From the NCBI RefSeq assembly GCF_949769225.1, contig NZ_CATKPB010000003.1: a stretch of DNA of 64,000 nt; one strand, 5' to 3'. Position 1 is the stretch's first letter. The number at the start of each line of letters is the position of its first letter. The DNA comes from Peptoniphilus_A genitalis (GTDB lineage Bacteria > Bacillota > Clostridia > Tissierellales > Peptoniphilaceae). Below are positions 17,901 to 24,866 of this stretch, one piece after another. The position numbers and the translations under genes were made by a program. The notes beneath the pieces were generated by a model. It was given only the letters and a program-made list of their open reading frames with translations. It was not told the origin of the DNA and ran no database searches.

Positions 17901-19226
17901 AGCTTCGTTTAAAAGGATAGACTCTATTACTCCATCTCTTATCTTCATAGACTTCATGTCTTGTCCACCAATGTCTAAGATAAAATCAACATCTGGATCA
18001 AAATATTTTGCTGCAGTGAAGTGGGCAATGGTTTCAACTTCTCCAAGGTCTAAGTTTAGAGCAGCCTTTAAAAATTCTTCCCCATAACCAGTTGTGCCAC
18101 ATCCAGCAAAGTAAGCCTTGTCATTTTTTTCTTTGTAGATTTCCTTTAAGTTTTCTATAGCTATGTCAAGTGGGTTGCCCTTGTTGGATCCATAAAATGT
18201 GTAGAGGATTTCATTGTTGTCAGAAATTGCCACTAGCTTTGAAGTTGTAGAACCTGAATCTATTCCAAGATAAATTGGTCCCTCGTAAGTTTTTAGGTCA
18301 ATCTTTTTAAGAGATTTTGTCTTGTGTCTTTCTCTAAAGTCCCTAACTTCTTCATCGCTTGTAAAAAGGGCAGGCATTACGTCACTTTCCTTTACAAGAG
18401 TTTCTGCACTTGTGTTTACCTTGTTGTAAAGTTCTACAAAGGACATGGCCTTGGAGTCAAAACTTGAAAGGGCAGCACCCAAAGCAACAAAAATTTGTGA
18501 ATTTTCTGGGGCTATAATCTCATCTTCTTTTAAGTTCAAAGTCTCTACAAATCTTTCCTTTAACATTGGAAGGAAGTGAAGTGGTCCACCTAAGAAGGCA
18601 ACATTACCTCTTATTGGTCTACCACATGCTAAGTTAGAAATTGTTTGGTTTACAACAGATTGAAAAACTGAAATGGCTATGTCGGCCTTGCTTGCTCCTT
18701 GGTTTATAAGAGCTTGAACATCAGTCTTGGCAAAAACTCCACATCTTGATGCAATTGGATATAATTTTTCGTAGTCCTTTGCCATTTCATTTAGACCTGA
18801 TGCATCAGTTTGAAGAAGTGATGCCATTTGATCTATGAAGGCACCTGTACCACCAGCACAAATGGAGTTCATCCTTTGTTCAACAGATCCTCTTAGATAA
18901 GTAATTTTTGAATCTTCACCACCAAGTTCAATTGCCACATCAGTCTTGGGAATCAAGCAAGATATTGCTTCTCTACCTGCTACAACTTCTTGGACAAAAT
19001 CAATATCTAAGAATTCATGAACAGAAAGTCCACCTGATCCTGTTACATTAACAGTTACTGTGTCGTACTTAAACTGTGGATAGACTTCATTGATTACGTC
19101 CTTAACAGTTTTTCTAACATCAGAAAAATGCCTTCTATAAGTTTTATATAAAATATTTAATTTTTCATCTAGTATTACAAGTTTTACAGTAGTTGAACCA
19201 ACATCTAATCCCATGTGAATTAGCAT
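14949..19226 (-). CDS. Giant 2-hydroxyacyl-CoA dehydratase activase (BadF/BadG/HgdC-type) fused to DUF2229 and HgdB-like domains
   Basis: About 1425 residues. The start is placed at ATG 19226, 8 bases after AGGAG, rather than the in-frame GTG at 19232. Two tandem ASKHA ATPase domains are visible: GLDVGSTTVKLVIL at the N-terminus with NSICAGGTGAF, and IDSGSTTSKLVAI near residue 325 with NEACSAGCGSF. Each carries the cysteine that ligates the inter-subunit [4Fe-4S] cluster, plus a second cysteine (SRCGVF, GSRCTVF). A Cys-rich DUF2229 region (RQCTNQCALSVN, about 645) and a C-terminal HgdB/FldB-like region complete it. The family uses ATP to drive electrons into radical dehydratases; large fusions of this kind occur in anaerobic Firmicutes without a known dehydratase partner. 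A ferredoxin gene lies just upstream. Confidence 0.88.
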   Translation of the reverse strand: MLIHMGLDVGSTTVKLVILDEKLNILYKTYRRHFSDVRKTVKDVINEVYPQFKYDTVTVNVTGSGGLSVHEFLDIDFVQEVVAGREAISCLIPKTDVAIELGGEDSKITYLRGSVEQRMNSICAGGTGAFIDQMASLLQTDASGLNEMAKDYEKLYPIASRCGVFAKTDVQALINQGASKADIAISVFQSVVNQTISNLACGRPIRGNVAFLGGPLHFLPMLKERFVETLNLKEDEIIAPENSQIFVALGAALSSFDSKAMSFVELYNKVNTSAETLVKESDVMPALFTSDEEVRDFRERHKTKSLKKIDLKTYEGPIYLGIDSGSTTSKLVAISDNNEILYTFYGSNKGNPLDIAIENLKEIYKEKNDKAYFAGCGTTGYGEEFLKAALNLDLGEVETIAHFTAAKYFDPDVDFILDIGGQDMKSMKIRDGVIESILLNEACSAGCGSFLETFAHSVNMTAEEFANEATRSREPVDLGSRCTVFMNSNVKQAQKEGASVPDISAGLAYSVIRNAIQKVIKVRDPKDLGQHIVVQGGTFLSDAVLRAFENLTGVEVTRPEIAGLMGALGMALIAKEKSTGKSHIISKEDLDAFEYKSISTNCRQCTNQCALSVNIFPNGKRYITGNRCEKGAGHVRSKEDQLPNMYAYKYKRVFDYKSLPEEEAPRGIVGIPRVLNIYENYPFWHSFFTELGYSVVLSSKSSREIYEKGIETITSETACYPAKISHGHIEDLIEKGIKFIFYPAVFYEERQFKNADNTLNCPVVAGYSEVIKNNVDDIVDGKVKFMNPFISFDDRKKLEKRLAEVFDFIPKNEVKKAVQAGYEEQDRYRLDVLNEGNRILEEVNAKNQRAIVLSGRPYHIDPEINHGIPELITSLGLAVISEDGIARNVEIDSRLRVLDQWNYHSRLYRAAKFVGEHENLELVQLNSFGCGIDAVTTDQVQHILESYNKIYTALKIDEVSNLGAVKIRIRSLLEAAEKREFEKIDAELEGLLDDNPVIFTREMKKDYTILMPQMAPLHFSIFEPILRQEGINIEVLHDTGHKVVNEGLKYVNNDACYPSIFVVGQFIDAVKSGQYDTDRLALLMSQTGGACRASNYVGFVRKALKDAGYGHVPVIGLSFQGIEEHPGFQFDKRQMVRIGRKLIQGMLYADLIMRLTQATRPYEVIKGSTNILRDRWLDLTTSENLIYNKTTFKKNVNQMVSEFERLEITKEEKPKVGIVGEILVKYHPAANNHLADLLEKEGAEVVIPDLTDFMMYSFKNARAKADKLSKSKLSAFVCEMGISYIESYRKFVREALHGTRFTSPEKIEEIIKYAEKYVDLGNQYGEGWLLTGEMVELIESGVENIICVQPFGCLPNHITGKGVIKAIRSSYEKANIIPIDYDASASEVNQFNRIKLMLSQAKKNMEEGEDKYNRGYLKKKASMKN

Positions 19227-19232
19227 AGTCAC

Positions 19233-19512
19233 TTTCTCCTTTCAAAATAAAAGCCACTAAATTTTATGTATAAGTTAATTTTATTAATTTTCAAAATACA
19301 TGCTGAGATAAATAATTATTGCACTTTCTATTTGCAAATACAATAATTTTTTTCGCAAAGTTTGATTTTTATTATTAAGATATTTGACATTTCTTAACAA
19401 TTGCTTTCTTTCATTATAAACTACTTTAGTGATTTTTATAATGGCAAAAAGATATTTTTGCAATAAAAAACCATCCTCTTAAGAGGACAGCTTCTAATCG
19501 AAAATATGTAAT
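19233..19512. other. Intergenic stretch between activase and ferredoxin genes
   Basis: No open frame is supported here. It is AT-rich, with a short palindrome (TCCTCTTAAGAGGA, about 19473-19486) followed on the minus strand by TGG and T residues, possibly a weak second terminator for the ferredoxin gene. The promoter of the activase gene is probably within this stretch, but no convincing -35/-10 pair stands out. Confidence 0.4.
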
Positions 19513-19541
19513 AAAAAAAGATAGGCCCATTACCTATCTTT
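19513..19541 (-). terminator. Ferredoxin gene terminator
   Basis: AAAGATAGG (19517-19525) pairs with CCTATCTTT (19533-19541), followed by seven T on the minus strand, 12 bases after the ferredoxin stop codon. Confidence 0.85.
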
Positions 19542-19553
19542 TCTTTAAGTAAA

Positions 19554-19724
19554 TTAGTCTTCTGGATTTGGAGCGCCTACTGGACAAACAGCTGCACAGC
19601 TACCGCAATCGATACATTGAGATTCGTCAATTGTATAGATGTCTCCTTCGCTAATACATCCAACTGGACATTCTGCTTGACATGCACCACATGCGATGCA
19701 AGAATCGTTAATTACATATGCCAT
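19554..19724 (-). CDS. 2[4Fe-4S] ferredoxin
   Basis: A 56-residue clostridial-type ferredoxin starting MAYVINDSCIACGACQAECP. Two CxxCxxCxxxCP motifs are complete (CIACGACQAECP from residue 9 and CIDCGSCAAVCP from about residue 37), one for each cluster. GGAGG lies 9 bases before the ATG, and TATAAT on the minus strand near 19745-19750 is a likely -10. It is a low-potential electron carrier. Being upstream of the dehydratase-activase gene in the same orientation, it is a plausible electron donor for it, though a terminator separates the two. Confidence 0.95.
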   Translation of the reverse strand: MAYVINDSCIACGACQAECPVGCISEGDIYTIDESQCIDCGSCAAVCPVGAPNPED

Positions 19725-19996
19725 TTTACATTACCTCCATAAAAAATTATACCAAAATTTATGAATTCTTATATTCATAATCTTATGTCATTATATTAAC
19801 ATAATCTTTTTAATATTTCAATCATTATTATTCTTTTTTTATGATAAATTTTTTCTGATTTTATAAAAAATTATAAGAATTAAGCAAACTCAATACTTTT
19901 AGACGATTTTAAAATTATTTAATTATCAATAAATATTTTTTAATTGAGTCTTGTATTCATTAAAGCTAATAAATCATAGCATTTTACTATGATTTA

Positions 19997-22054
19997 TTAT
20001 TCTTTAAAAACCCTAAGTGAATTGACAATGCAAAGTAGGGCAACACCTACATCAGCAAAAACTGCTAGAGGCATAGAAACATATCCCACTGCTCCAAGTC
20101 CTAATACTACAACTTTTAAGAACAAGGCAATAAAAATATTTTGGTAGGCAATTTTCTTTACCCTCTTAGCAATATCAATTGCCCTTACAATAGAAGAAAT
20201 ATCATTTTTTAAAAGAACAATGTCAGAAGTTTCTATGGCAATATCTGATCCAGAACCCATACTTATTCCTAAATATGCTGATGCAAGTGAAGGTGCATCA
20301 TTAGTTCCGTCACCAACAAAGGCAATTCTTTTGTCTTCTTCAATTTTTTTAATTTCACTTACCTTATCTTCTGGTAAAAGAGAACCCTTATAGTAGTCAA
20401 TTCCAACTTCTTTTGCGATTTCTTCTACTACCCTGTCTTTGTCGCCAGAAAACATGTAAGTCTTAACGCCTCTTTTGTGAAGGTCATCTACACTTTCCTT
20501 AACTCCATCCTTTATTTGGTCTTTTAGTTTTATAACCCCAAGAACTTTTTCCTTGTCAGCAACAAATACGTCCACGTAGTTTGATTCCTTGTTTCCTTCA
20601 AGACTTATGTCAAAGTCTTCCAATAATTTTTTATTTCCAACAAGGTAGGACTTACCTTCAAGTTCAAATTCTATTCCCTTACCACCAAGATTGTTTAGGT
20701 GGTCAGGAGTTTTTTTAGTCTTAAAGGCTTTTACAATAGCCTTGGCTATTGGGTGAGTTGAATAAGCCTCTCCCACAGCAGCAATTTCTAATATTTCATC
20801 TTTTGATGCAGAGGTTTCTTCTACTTCTGCAATAATAAATTCACCCTTAGTAACTGTTCCAGTTTTATCAAAGGCAACTCCATCAATGTCAGTCAAGGCT
20901 TCAATAGAATTTCCACCCTTTACAAAGATTGACCTTCTTGAAAGAGATCCAATTCCCGCAAACATTGTAAGTGGAACAGAAATTGCAAGAGCACATGGAC
21001 AGGAAATAACCAAAAATATAGCCGCTCTGTAAAGTGCTTCTTTAGCAGTATGGTCTGTTGCAAAATTTAAGAATAAGAATAAAATTACTGCAAGACCAAT
21101 TACTATTGGGGTATAAATTTTTGCAAATCTAGTGATAAATTTCTCTACTTTAGCCTTATTTACGCTGGCATTTTTTACCATATCAATAATTTTTGCAATA
21201 GTTCCTTCCTTATAAGTCTTTGTTACTTCAACTTCAAGAGAAGAGTCCAAGTTTACAAAACCAGATATGATTTCATCTCCTGCTTCGAGAGATACTGGGG
21301 CAAACTCTCCTGATATATTTGAAGTATCAAGATTAGAAGATCCCTTCAAAATTTTTCCATCTAGGGGAACTTTTTCTCCTGGTCTAATTAAAATAACTTG
21401 TCCAATAGCAACTTCACTTGGATCAACTTTTACAATCTCTCCATCGATCATTATGTTGGCAAAGTCTGGTTTTAACTTTAAGGCTTCTTTAATGGATTTC
21501 TTTGATGAGTCAACAGCCTTGTCTTGAATAATTTCTCCAACGCTGTAGAAAAGCATAACTGCAACAGCTTCTGCATACTCGCCAGAAATTATGGCAGCAA
21601 GAGATGCCACAGTCATAAGAAATTTTTCATCCATAAATTTTCCTGTAGCAATTTTTTCTATTGATGGTTTTATTACATCGTAGCCAATAATTAGATATAA
21701 AACTAAATAAGAAATTATTGTAAATTTTTCATTTAATTTTGCAAAATGTAAAATCACAAGACCTATTAAGACAATGATAGACTTGTAAATGGAGAAATTT
21801 TCTTCTTCCTCCTCTTCTTCTATCTCTTCACCAAGGTCTTCTGTTACAACCACTCCATCTTCTATGGAATCAACAATCTCTTGGATTTTATTTCTTAGCT
21901 CACTTGACTCCTCTTCTGATTCAAAGACAAGCTCATCATTTAGAAAATCGTAATGAAGATTTTTGAGTTCATCTCTTGACTTAAGTTTCTCTTCTATCTT
22001 GCCTGCACAGTTAGCGCAAGTAAGTCCTCTTAAGTGAAAAATATACTTATCCAT
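19997..22054 (-). CDS. Heavy-metal P1B-type ATPase (Cd/Zn/Pb export type)
   Basis: A 685-residue membrane pump. An N-terminal heavy-metal-associated domain has LTCANC (Cys 13 and 16). It is followed by an unusually acidic linker (about residues 73-88, nearly all Glu). The transmembrane metal site is SCPC (351-354), the phosphorylated aspartate is in DKTGT (396-400), and the GDGTNDAP hinge lies near the C-terminal end. CPC with this domain order fits zinc/cadmium/lead exporters (CadA/ZntA) better than copper pumps. A consensus promoter with a repeat-rich operator-like stretch just downstream suggests metal-responsive control. No regulator gene is adjacent. Confidence 0.9.
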   Translation of the reverse strand: MDKYIFHLRGLTCANCAGKIEEKLKSRDELKNLHYDFLNDELVFESEEESSELRNKIQEIVDSIEDGVVVTEDLGEEIEEEEEEENFSIYKSIIVLIGLVILHFAKLNEKFTIISYLVLYLIIGYDVIKPSIEKIATGKFMDEKFLMTVASLAAIISGEYAEAVAVMLFYSVGEIIQDKAVDSSKKSIKEALKLKPDFANIMIDGEIVKVDPSEVAIGQVILIRPGEKVPLDGKILKGSSNLDTSNISGEFAPVSLEAGDEIISGFVNLDSSLEVEVTKTYKEGTIAKIIDMVKNASVNKAKVEKFITRFAKIYTPIVIGLAVILFLFLNFATDHTAKEALYRAAIFLVISCPCALAISVPLTMFAGIGSLSRRSIFVKGGNSIEALTDIDGVAFDKTGTVTKGEFIIAEVEETSASKDEILEIAAVGEAYSTHPIAKAIVKAFKTKKTPDHLNNLGGKGIEFELEGKSYLVGNKKLLEDFDISLEGNKESNYVDVFVADKEKVLGVIKLKDQIKDGVKESVDDLHKRGVKTYMFSGDKDRVVEEIAKEVGIDYYKGSLLPEDKVSEIKKIEEDKRIAFVGDGTNDAPSLASAYLGISMGSGSDIAIETSDIVLLKNDISSIVRAIDIAKRVKKIAYQNIFIALFLKVVVLGLGAVGYVSMPLAVFADVGVALLCIVNSLRVFKE

Positions 22055-22083
22055 AAATTTCTCCTTTTTTATTTTTAATATTT

Positions 22084-22131
22084 CGATACTTGTTCATACA
22101 TTCATTATATTACATCATCTTTCGTTGTCAA
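22084..22131 (-). promoter_or_regulatory. Consensus promoter and possible metal-regulator operator of the P-type ATPase
   Basis: On the minus strand TTGACA (22126-22131), a 16-base spacer and TATAAT (22104-22109) are both perfect. Immediately downstream come repeated ATGAA units (ATGAATGTATGAACA, within 22088-22105). These resemble the half-sites bound by ArsR/SmtB-type metal sensors such as CzrA. The promoter is well supported; the operator is a guess. Confidence 0.6.
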
Positions 22132-22255
22132 TAGATTTTAGTCTTTATTTTTTTAATTATTTATGAGATAATACTTAGGCAAGAGATGACCCTAAATTGT
22201 TTTTAGAAGATTTTATACAGATTTTAAATTAAATTTAAAAACTTTTAAAAAACAG

Positions 22256-22284
22256 TTGACAAAAGATGCTCATTACTTTAGAAT
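22256..22284 (+). promoter_or_regulatory. tRNA cluster promoter
   Basis: TTGACA (22256-22261), a 17-base spacer and TAGAAT (22279-22284), about 37 bases before the first tRNA. Confidence 0.75.
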
Positions 22285-22320
22285 GAGTAGAGTAAGTTGC
22301 TAAAGAGTGACCTTCAATTT

Positions 22321-22412
22321 GGAGAAATACTCAAGTGGCTGAAGAGGCTCCCCTGCTAAGGGAGTAGGTCCCGATTAGGGTCGCGAGGGTTCAAATCCCT
22401 CTTTCTCCGCCA
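22321..22412 (+). tRNA. tRNA-Ser (GCU)
   Basis: A class II tRNA of 92 bases with a long variable arm. The acceptor stem GGAGAAA pairs with TTTCTCC, the anticodon GCT sits in the CTGCTAA loop, GGTTCAAATCC forms the T arm, and CCA is encoded. It reads AGC/AGU serine codons. Confidence 0.95.
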
Positions 22413-22419
22413 ATGGTGA

Positions 22420-22496
22420 GGGCCTTTAGCTCAGTTGGTTAGAGCGCCCGGCTCATAACCGGTAGGTCCCGGGTTCAAGTCCCTGAAGGCCCACCA
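22420..22496 (+). tRNA. tRNA with CAU anticodon (elongator Met or lysidine Ile2)
   Basis: The acceptor GGGCCTT pairs with AAGGCCC, the anticodon loop is CTCATAA, and CCA is encoded. It is not the initiator tRNA, since the first pair is G-C. The GGnCCTTTAGCTCAG start resembles the Firmicutes Ile2 tRNA, whose C34 is changed to lysidine, but an elongator Met identity is also possible. Two C-U mismatches are visible, at positions 27-43 of the anticodon stem and 50-64 of the T stem. Confidence 0.85.
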
Positions 22497-22503
22497 TTTA
22501 CTT

Positions 22504-22579
<76 letters not shown>

Positions 22580-22580
22580 T

Positions 22581-22613
22581 AATAAGTACCAATTAGTTGG
22601 TACTTATTTTTTT
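22581..22613 (+). terminator. tRNA cluster terminator
   Basis: AATAAGTACCAA (22581-22592) pairs with TTGGTACTTATT (22597-22608) and is followed by T residues. Confidence 0.88.
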
Positions 22614-22714
22614 GCTTATTTTTACCTTATTTATAATTTTTAATTTCAATTTTACTTTTAATTTTGTCGCAACAAAGTTTTTTCAATTCAAAACAATTTA
22701 AAATCACTTACATT

Positions 22715-22763
22715 AAAAAAGCACACTACTTTATGTTTACTACATAATAGTCGTGTGCTTTTT
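22715..22763. terminator. Bidirectional long hairpin terminator
   Basis: AAAAAGCACAC and GTGTGCTTTTT form the base of a long stem that continues inward through ACTA/TAGT and TATG/CATA. Read on the minus strand it follows the nicotinamidase gene; on the plus strand it backs up the tRNA terminator. Confidence 0.8.
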
Positions 22764-22793
22764 CATTTTTATTTTTTTGATTTTTCTTATTTA

Positions 22794-23318
22794 TCAAATT
22801 ATTTTTACCTGACAGGACTCTAGAACATCTAGGGCTGATGCCTTCTTCTCATCTGTCAATCCTTCTGTTAAATTTTTAAAAAGATAAATATTTTTTTCTG
22901 GCAAGAAGCCCTTAACTAATAAAATATTTGAGACTACGCAGATGTCTGCAACAAGTCCTAGAAAATATATATCTCCTACTCCCTCTTCTTCATCTAATTT
23001 TTTTAGATATTCTCCAAGCTCAACTGAAGCAAAAGTATTTTTTTCGAACTTCTTTGCTCCTTCAAAGGACTTAGTCATCTTTAACTCTTCTGGAATATCG
23101 TGACCCCAAGTCCCCTTGATGCAGTGCTCTATAGGAAGATTCTTTCCTTCATTTGTTGAAAGATAATCATCATAATGGGTGTCTAGGGTGTAAACTACTT
23201 TCCCCTCAAAGCTCTCAACTTTTTTAACAACTTCCTTTAAGAGTCTTTCTCCATCTTTTGCTTTAAGAGATCCTGTAATAAAATCATTTTGCATATCAAT
23301 AACTACTAAAAGGTCCAT
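22794..23318 (-). CDS. pncA: Isochorismatase-family cysteine hydrolase, probable nicotinamidase
   Basis: A 174-residue cytoplasmic hydrolase. The catalytic triad of the family is present: Asp 8 (VVIDMQNDF), Lys 93 (KNTFAS) and Cys 127 (GLVADICVVS). The HCIKGTWGHDIPEEL segment and the DTHYDD metal-site motif (near 46-51) are typical of nicotinamidases, which release nicotinate and ammonia for NAD salvage. The residue set favours PncA over true isochorismatases. It is monocistronic, divergent from sfsA, and ends at a strong hairpin. Confidence 0.82.
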   Translation of the reverse strand: MDLLVVIDMQNDFITGSLKAKDGERLLKEVVKKVESFEGKVVYTLDTHYDDYLSTNEGKNLPIEHCIKGTWGHDIPEELKMTKSFEGAKKFEKNTFASVELGEYLKKLDEEEGVGDIYFLGLVADICVVSNILLVKGFLPEKNIYLFKNLTEGLTDEKKASALDVLESCQVKII

Positions 23319-23351
23319 TAACTCCCTCCTTTTTTCTATCTTACTCCATAT

Positions 23352-23380
23352 TTTACATAAATTAAAGTTCCCTGTATAAT
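23352..23380 (+). promoter_or_regulatory. sfsA promoter
   Basis: TTTACA (23352-23357), a 17-base spacer and TATAAT (23375-23380), 16 bases before the ATG. GGGGTGA serves as the ribosome site. Confidence 0.65.
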
Positions 23381-23395
23381 ATTTTGGGGTGACTT

Positions 23396-24094
23396 ATGAA
23401 ATACACTAGCGTAATAAGAGCAGAATTTTTATATAGAAAAAATAGATTTATATCCTATTGCAAGAAGGGCTCTAAGACCTTGGAGGTCTACGTGCCAAAC
23501 ACTGGTCGCTGCAAGGAACTCCTTATTGAAGGTGTTACAGTCTACTTGACCTACAATGACAATCCAAATAGGAAGACTTCCTACACCTTAATTGGAGTAA
23601 TGAAGGGCGACAGATTAATAAATATTGACTCCCAGGCTCCAAACCAAGTGGTAGAAGAAGCCTTACTTAAAAATAAAATTGACTTAGGCTTTAAGTACAA
23701 TAAAATAAAAAAAGAGTACACTCATGGAGATTCACGCTTTGACTTTTATCTTGAAGGCGAAGGGCAAAAAGCTCTCATGGAAGTCAAGGGCGTTACCCTT
23801 GAGAAGGATGGTATCGTGGCCTTCCCTGATGCGCCAACAAAGAGAGGTCTTAAGCACGTCAAGGGACTAGATAATTCTCAAGAAAATTATTTGACCTTCG
23901 TCTTATTTGTAATTCAAATGGAAGATGTCAATTTTTTTACACCAAATTATTTGACTGACCCAAGTTTTTCAAGAGGACTTAAAGAGGCAAGTGAAAATGG
24001 TGTCAAAGTCATCGCCTATGATTCAATAGTCACAAAAAATTCAATAGAACTTAACAAGGAAGTTCCTGTTATCTTGGAGGAAAGATGGAATTAA
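23396..24094 (+). CDS. sfsA: SfsA family protein (DNA/RNA nuclease homologue)
   Basis: A 232-residue protein of the SfsA family. The N-terminal OB-like part includes the conserved VYVPNTGRCKELL. The C-terminal part carries the PD-(D/E)xK-type nuclease core: SRFDFYL near residue 118 and LMEVKGVTLEKDGIVAFPDA at about 133-152, followed by RGLKHVKGL. It was first described as a sugar-fermentation stimulator in E. coli. Nuclease activity is reported for the family; the physiological role is unclear. It overlaps the next gene by 10 bases. Confidence 0.92.
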   Translation: MKYTSVIRAEFLYRKNRFISYCKKGSKTLEVYVPNTGRCKELLIEGVTVYLTYNDNPNRKTSYTLIGVMKGDRLINIDSQAPNQVVEEALLKNKIDLGFKYNKIKKEYTHGDSRFDFYLEGEGQKALMEVKGVTLEKDGIVAFPDAPTKRGLKHVKGLDNSQENYLTFVLFVIQMEDVNFFTPNYLTDPSFSRGLKEASENGVKVIAYDSIVTKNSIELNKEVPVILEERWN

Positions 24095-24588
24095 GACTAG
24101 CAAGAGAAGAAGATAGAGAAATAATCTTAAAAATTTACGATGATGGATCAAAGAAATTAAAGTCCTTAGGACTTAACCAATGGCAGGGTAAAGATAAACC
24201 AAATCTTGATAATTTTAAAGAACTTATAGAAAACAAAAATATTTTTGTTTTAGAAGATGATGGTAAAGTTGTCTCCACTGTCATTATTTACGACTACGAC
24301 ATAGATTATGAAAATAATTTAGATGGAACCTGGCAAAGTCCAAGCCCCTATGTGGCTCTTCACAGGATTGGGACACTTGAGAGTGCAAGAAAAAATGGCT
24401 ACGGGAGAAAAATAATTGAAATGTCAGAATCTTATGCAAGAGAAAACAATTTTAAGTCAGTAAGGATTGATACCCACAGGGGCAACAAGGACATGCAGAG
24501 ATTATTAAGCTCTCTATCTTATAAGTATGTTGGCATAGTTTATCTTGGCGGCAAAAATGAAAGACTCGCCTTCGAAAAAGTATTGTGA
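24085..24588 (+). CDS. GNAT-family N-acetyltransferase
   Basis: A 167-residue acetyltransferase. The family core is LHRIGTLESARKNGYGRKII (motif A, acetyl-CoA pyrophosphate loop with R/KxxGxG/K, near residues 92-115), followed by the NNFKSVRIDTHRGNKDMQRLL segment. The substrate cannot be predicted. The start overlaps the sfsA end by 10 bases with GGAGG inside sfsA, so the two are translationally coupled. Confidence 0.88.
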   Translation: MELRLAREEDREIILKIYDDGSKKLKSLGLNQWQGKDKPNLDNFKELIENKNIFVLEDDGKVVSTVIIYDYDIDYENNLDGTWQSPSPYVALHRIGTLESARKNGYGRKIIEMSESYARENNFKSVRIDTHRGNKDMQRLLSSLSYKYVGIVYLGGKNERLAFEKVL

Positions 24589-24595
24589 GGTTAAA

Positions 24596-24811
24596 ATGTT
24601 TAGTAAAGACAAAGAAAAAAGATTTATAAAAATTTTTAAAGAAGGGACTCTTACTGAGTCCATGGAAATTCTCTTGGACACAGAGACTGGAGTTAATTAT
24701 CTATACATCGGTGCAGGTTATGGTATGGGAATCACTCCCCTCTTGGGTCCTGATGGAAAAGTTGTAATTTCAAGCCAAAGAGAAATAGAAAACTATAAAG
24801 AAAGAATTTAA
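24596..24811 (+). CDS. DUF6440-type small protein
   Basis: A 71-residue protein starting MFSKDKEKRFIKIFKEG, placed at ATG 24596 with GAGG upstream rather than at an earlier in-frame ATG inside the GNAT gene. The segment ILLDTETGVNYLYIGAGYGMG followed by ITPLLGPDGKV is typical of the DUF6440 family, whose role is unknown. It is the third gene of the sfsA run and ends before a strong hairpin. Confidence 0.8.
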   Translation: MFSKDKEKRFIKIFKEGTLTESMEILLDTETGVNYLYIGAGYGMGITPLLGPDGKVVISSQREIENYKERI

Positions 24812-24819
24812 ATTAAAAG

Positions 24820-24866
24820 AACCACAGTCAAGAAAGATTTAATCTTAAAAGACTGTGGTTTTATTT
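24820..24866. terminator. Bidirectional terminator between the sfsA operon and mgtE
   Basis: AACCACAGTC (24820-24829) pairs with GACTGTGGTT (24851-24860), with an inner AAGAtt/aatCTT stem, then T-rich sequence on the plus strand. Confidence 0.82.

Noticed and set aside
19969..19999. 12-bp stem at the end of the P-type ATPase gene as a terminator
   Set aside because: The stem (AATAAATCATAG with its complement) is present but overlaps the stop codon and lacks a convincing T run on the minus strand, so it was not listed.
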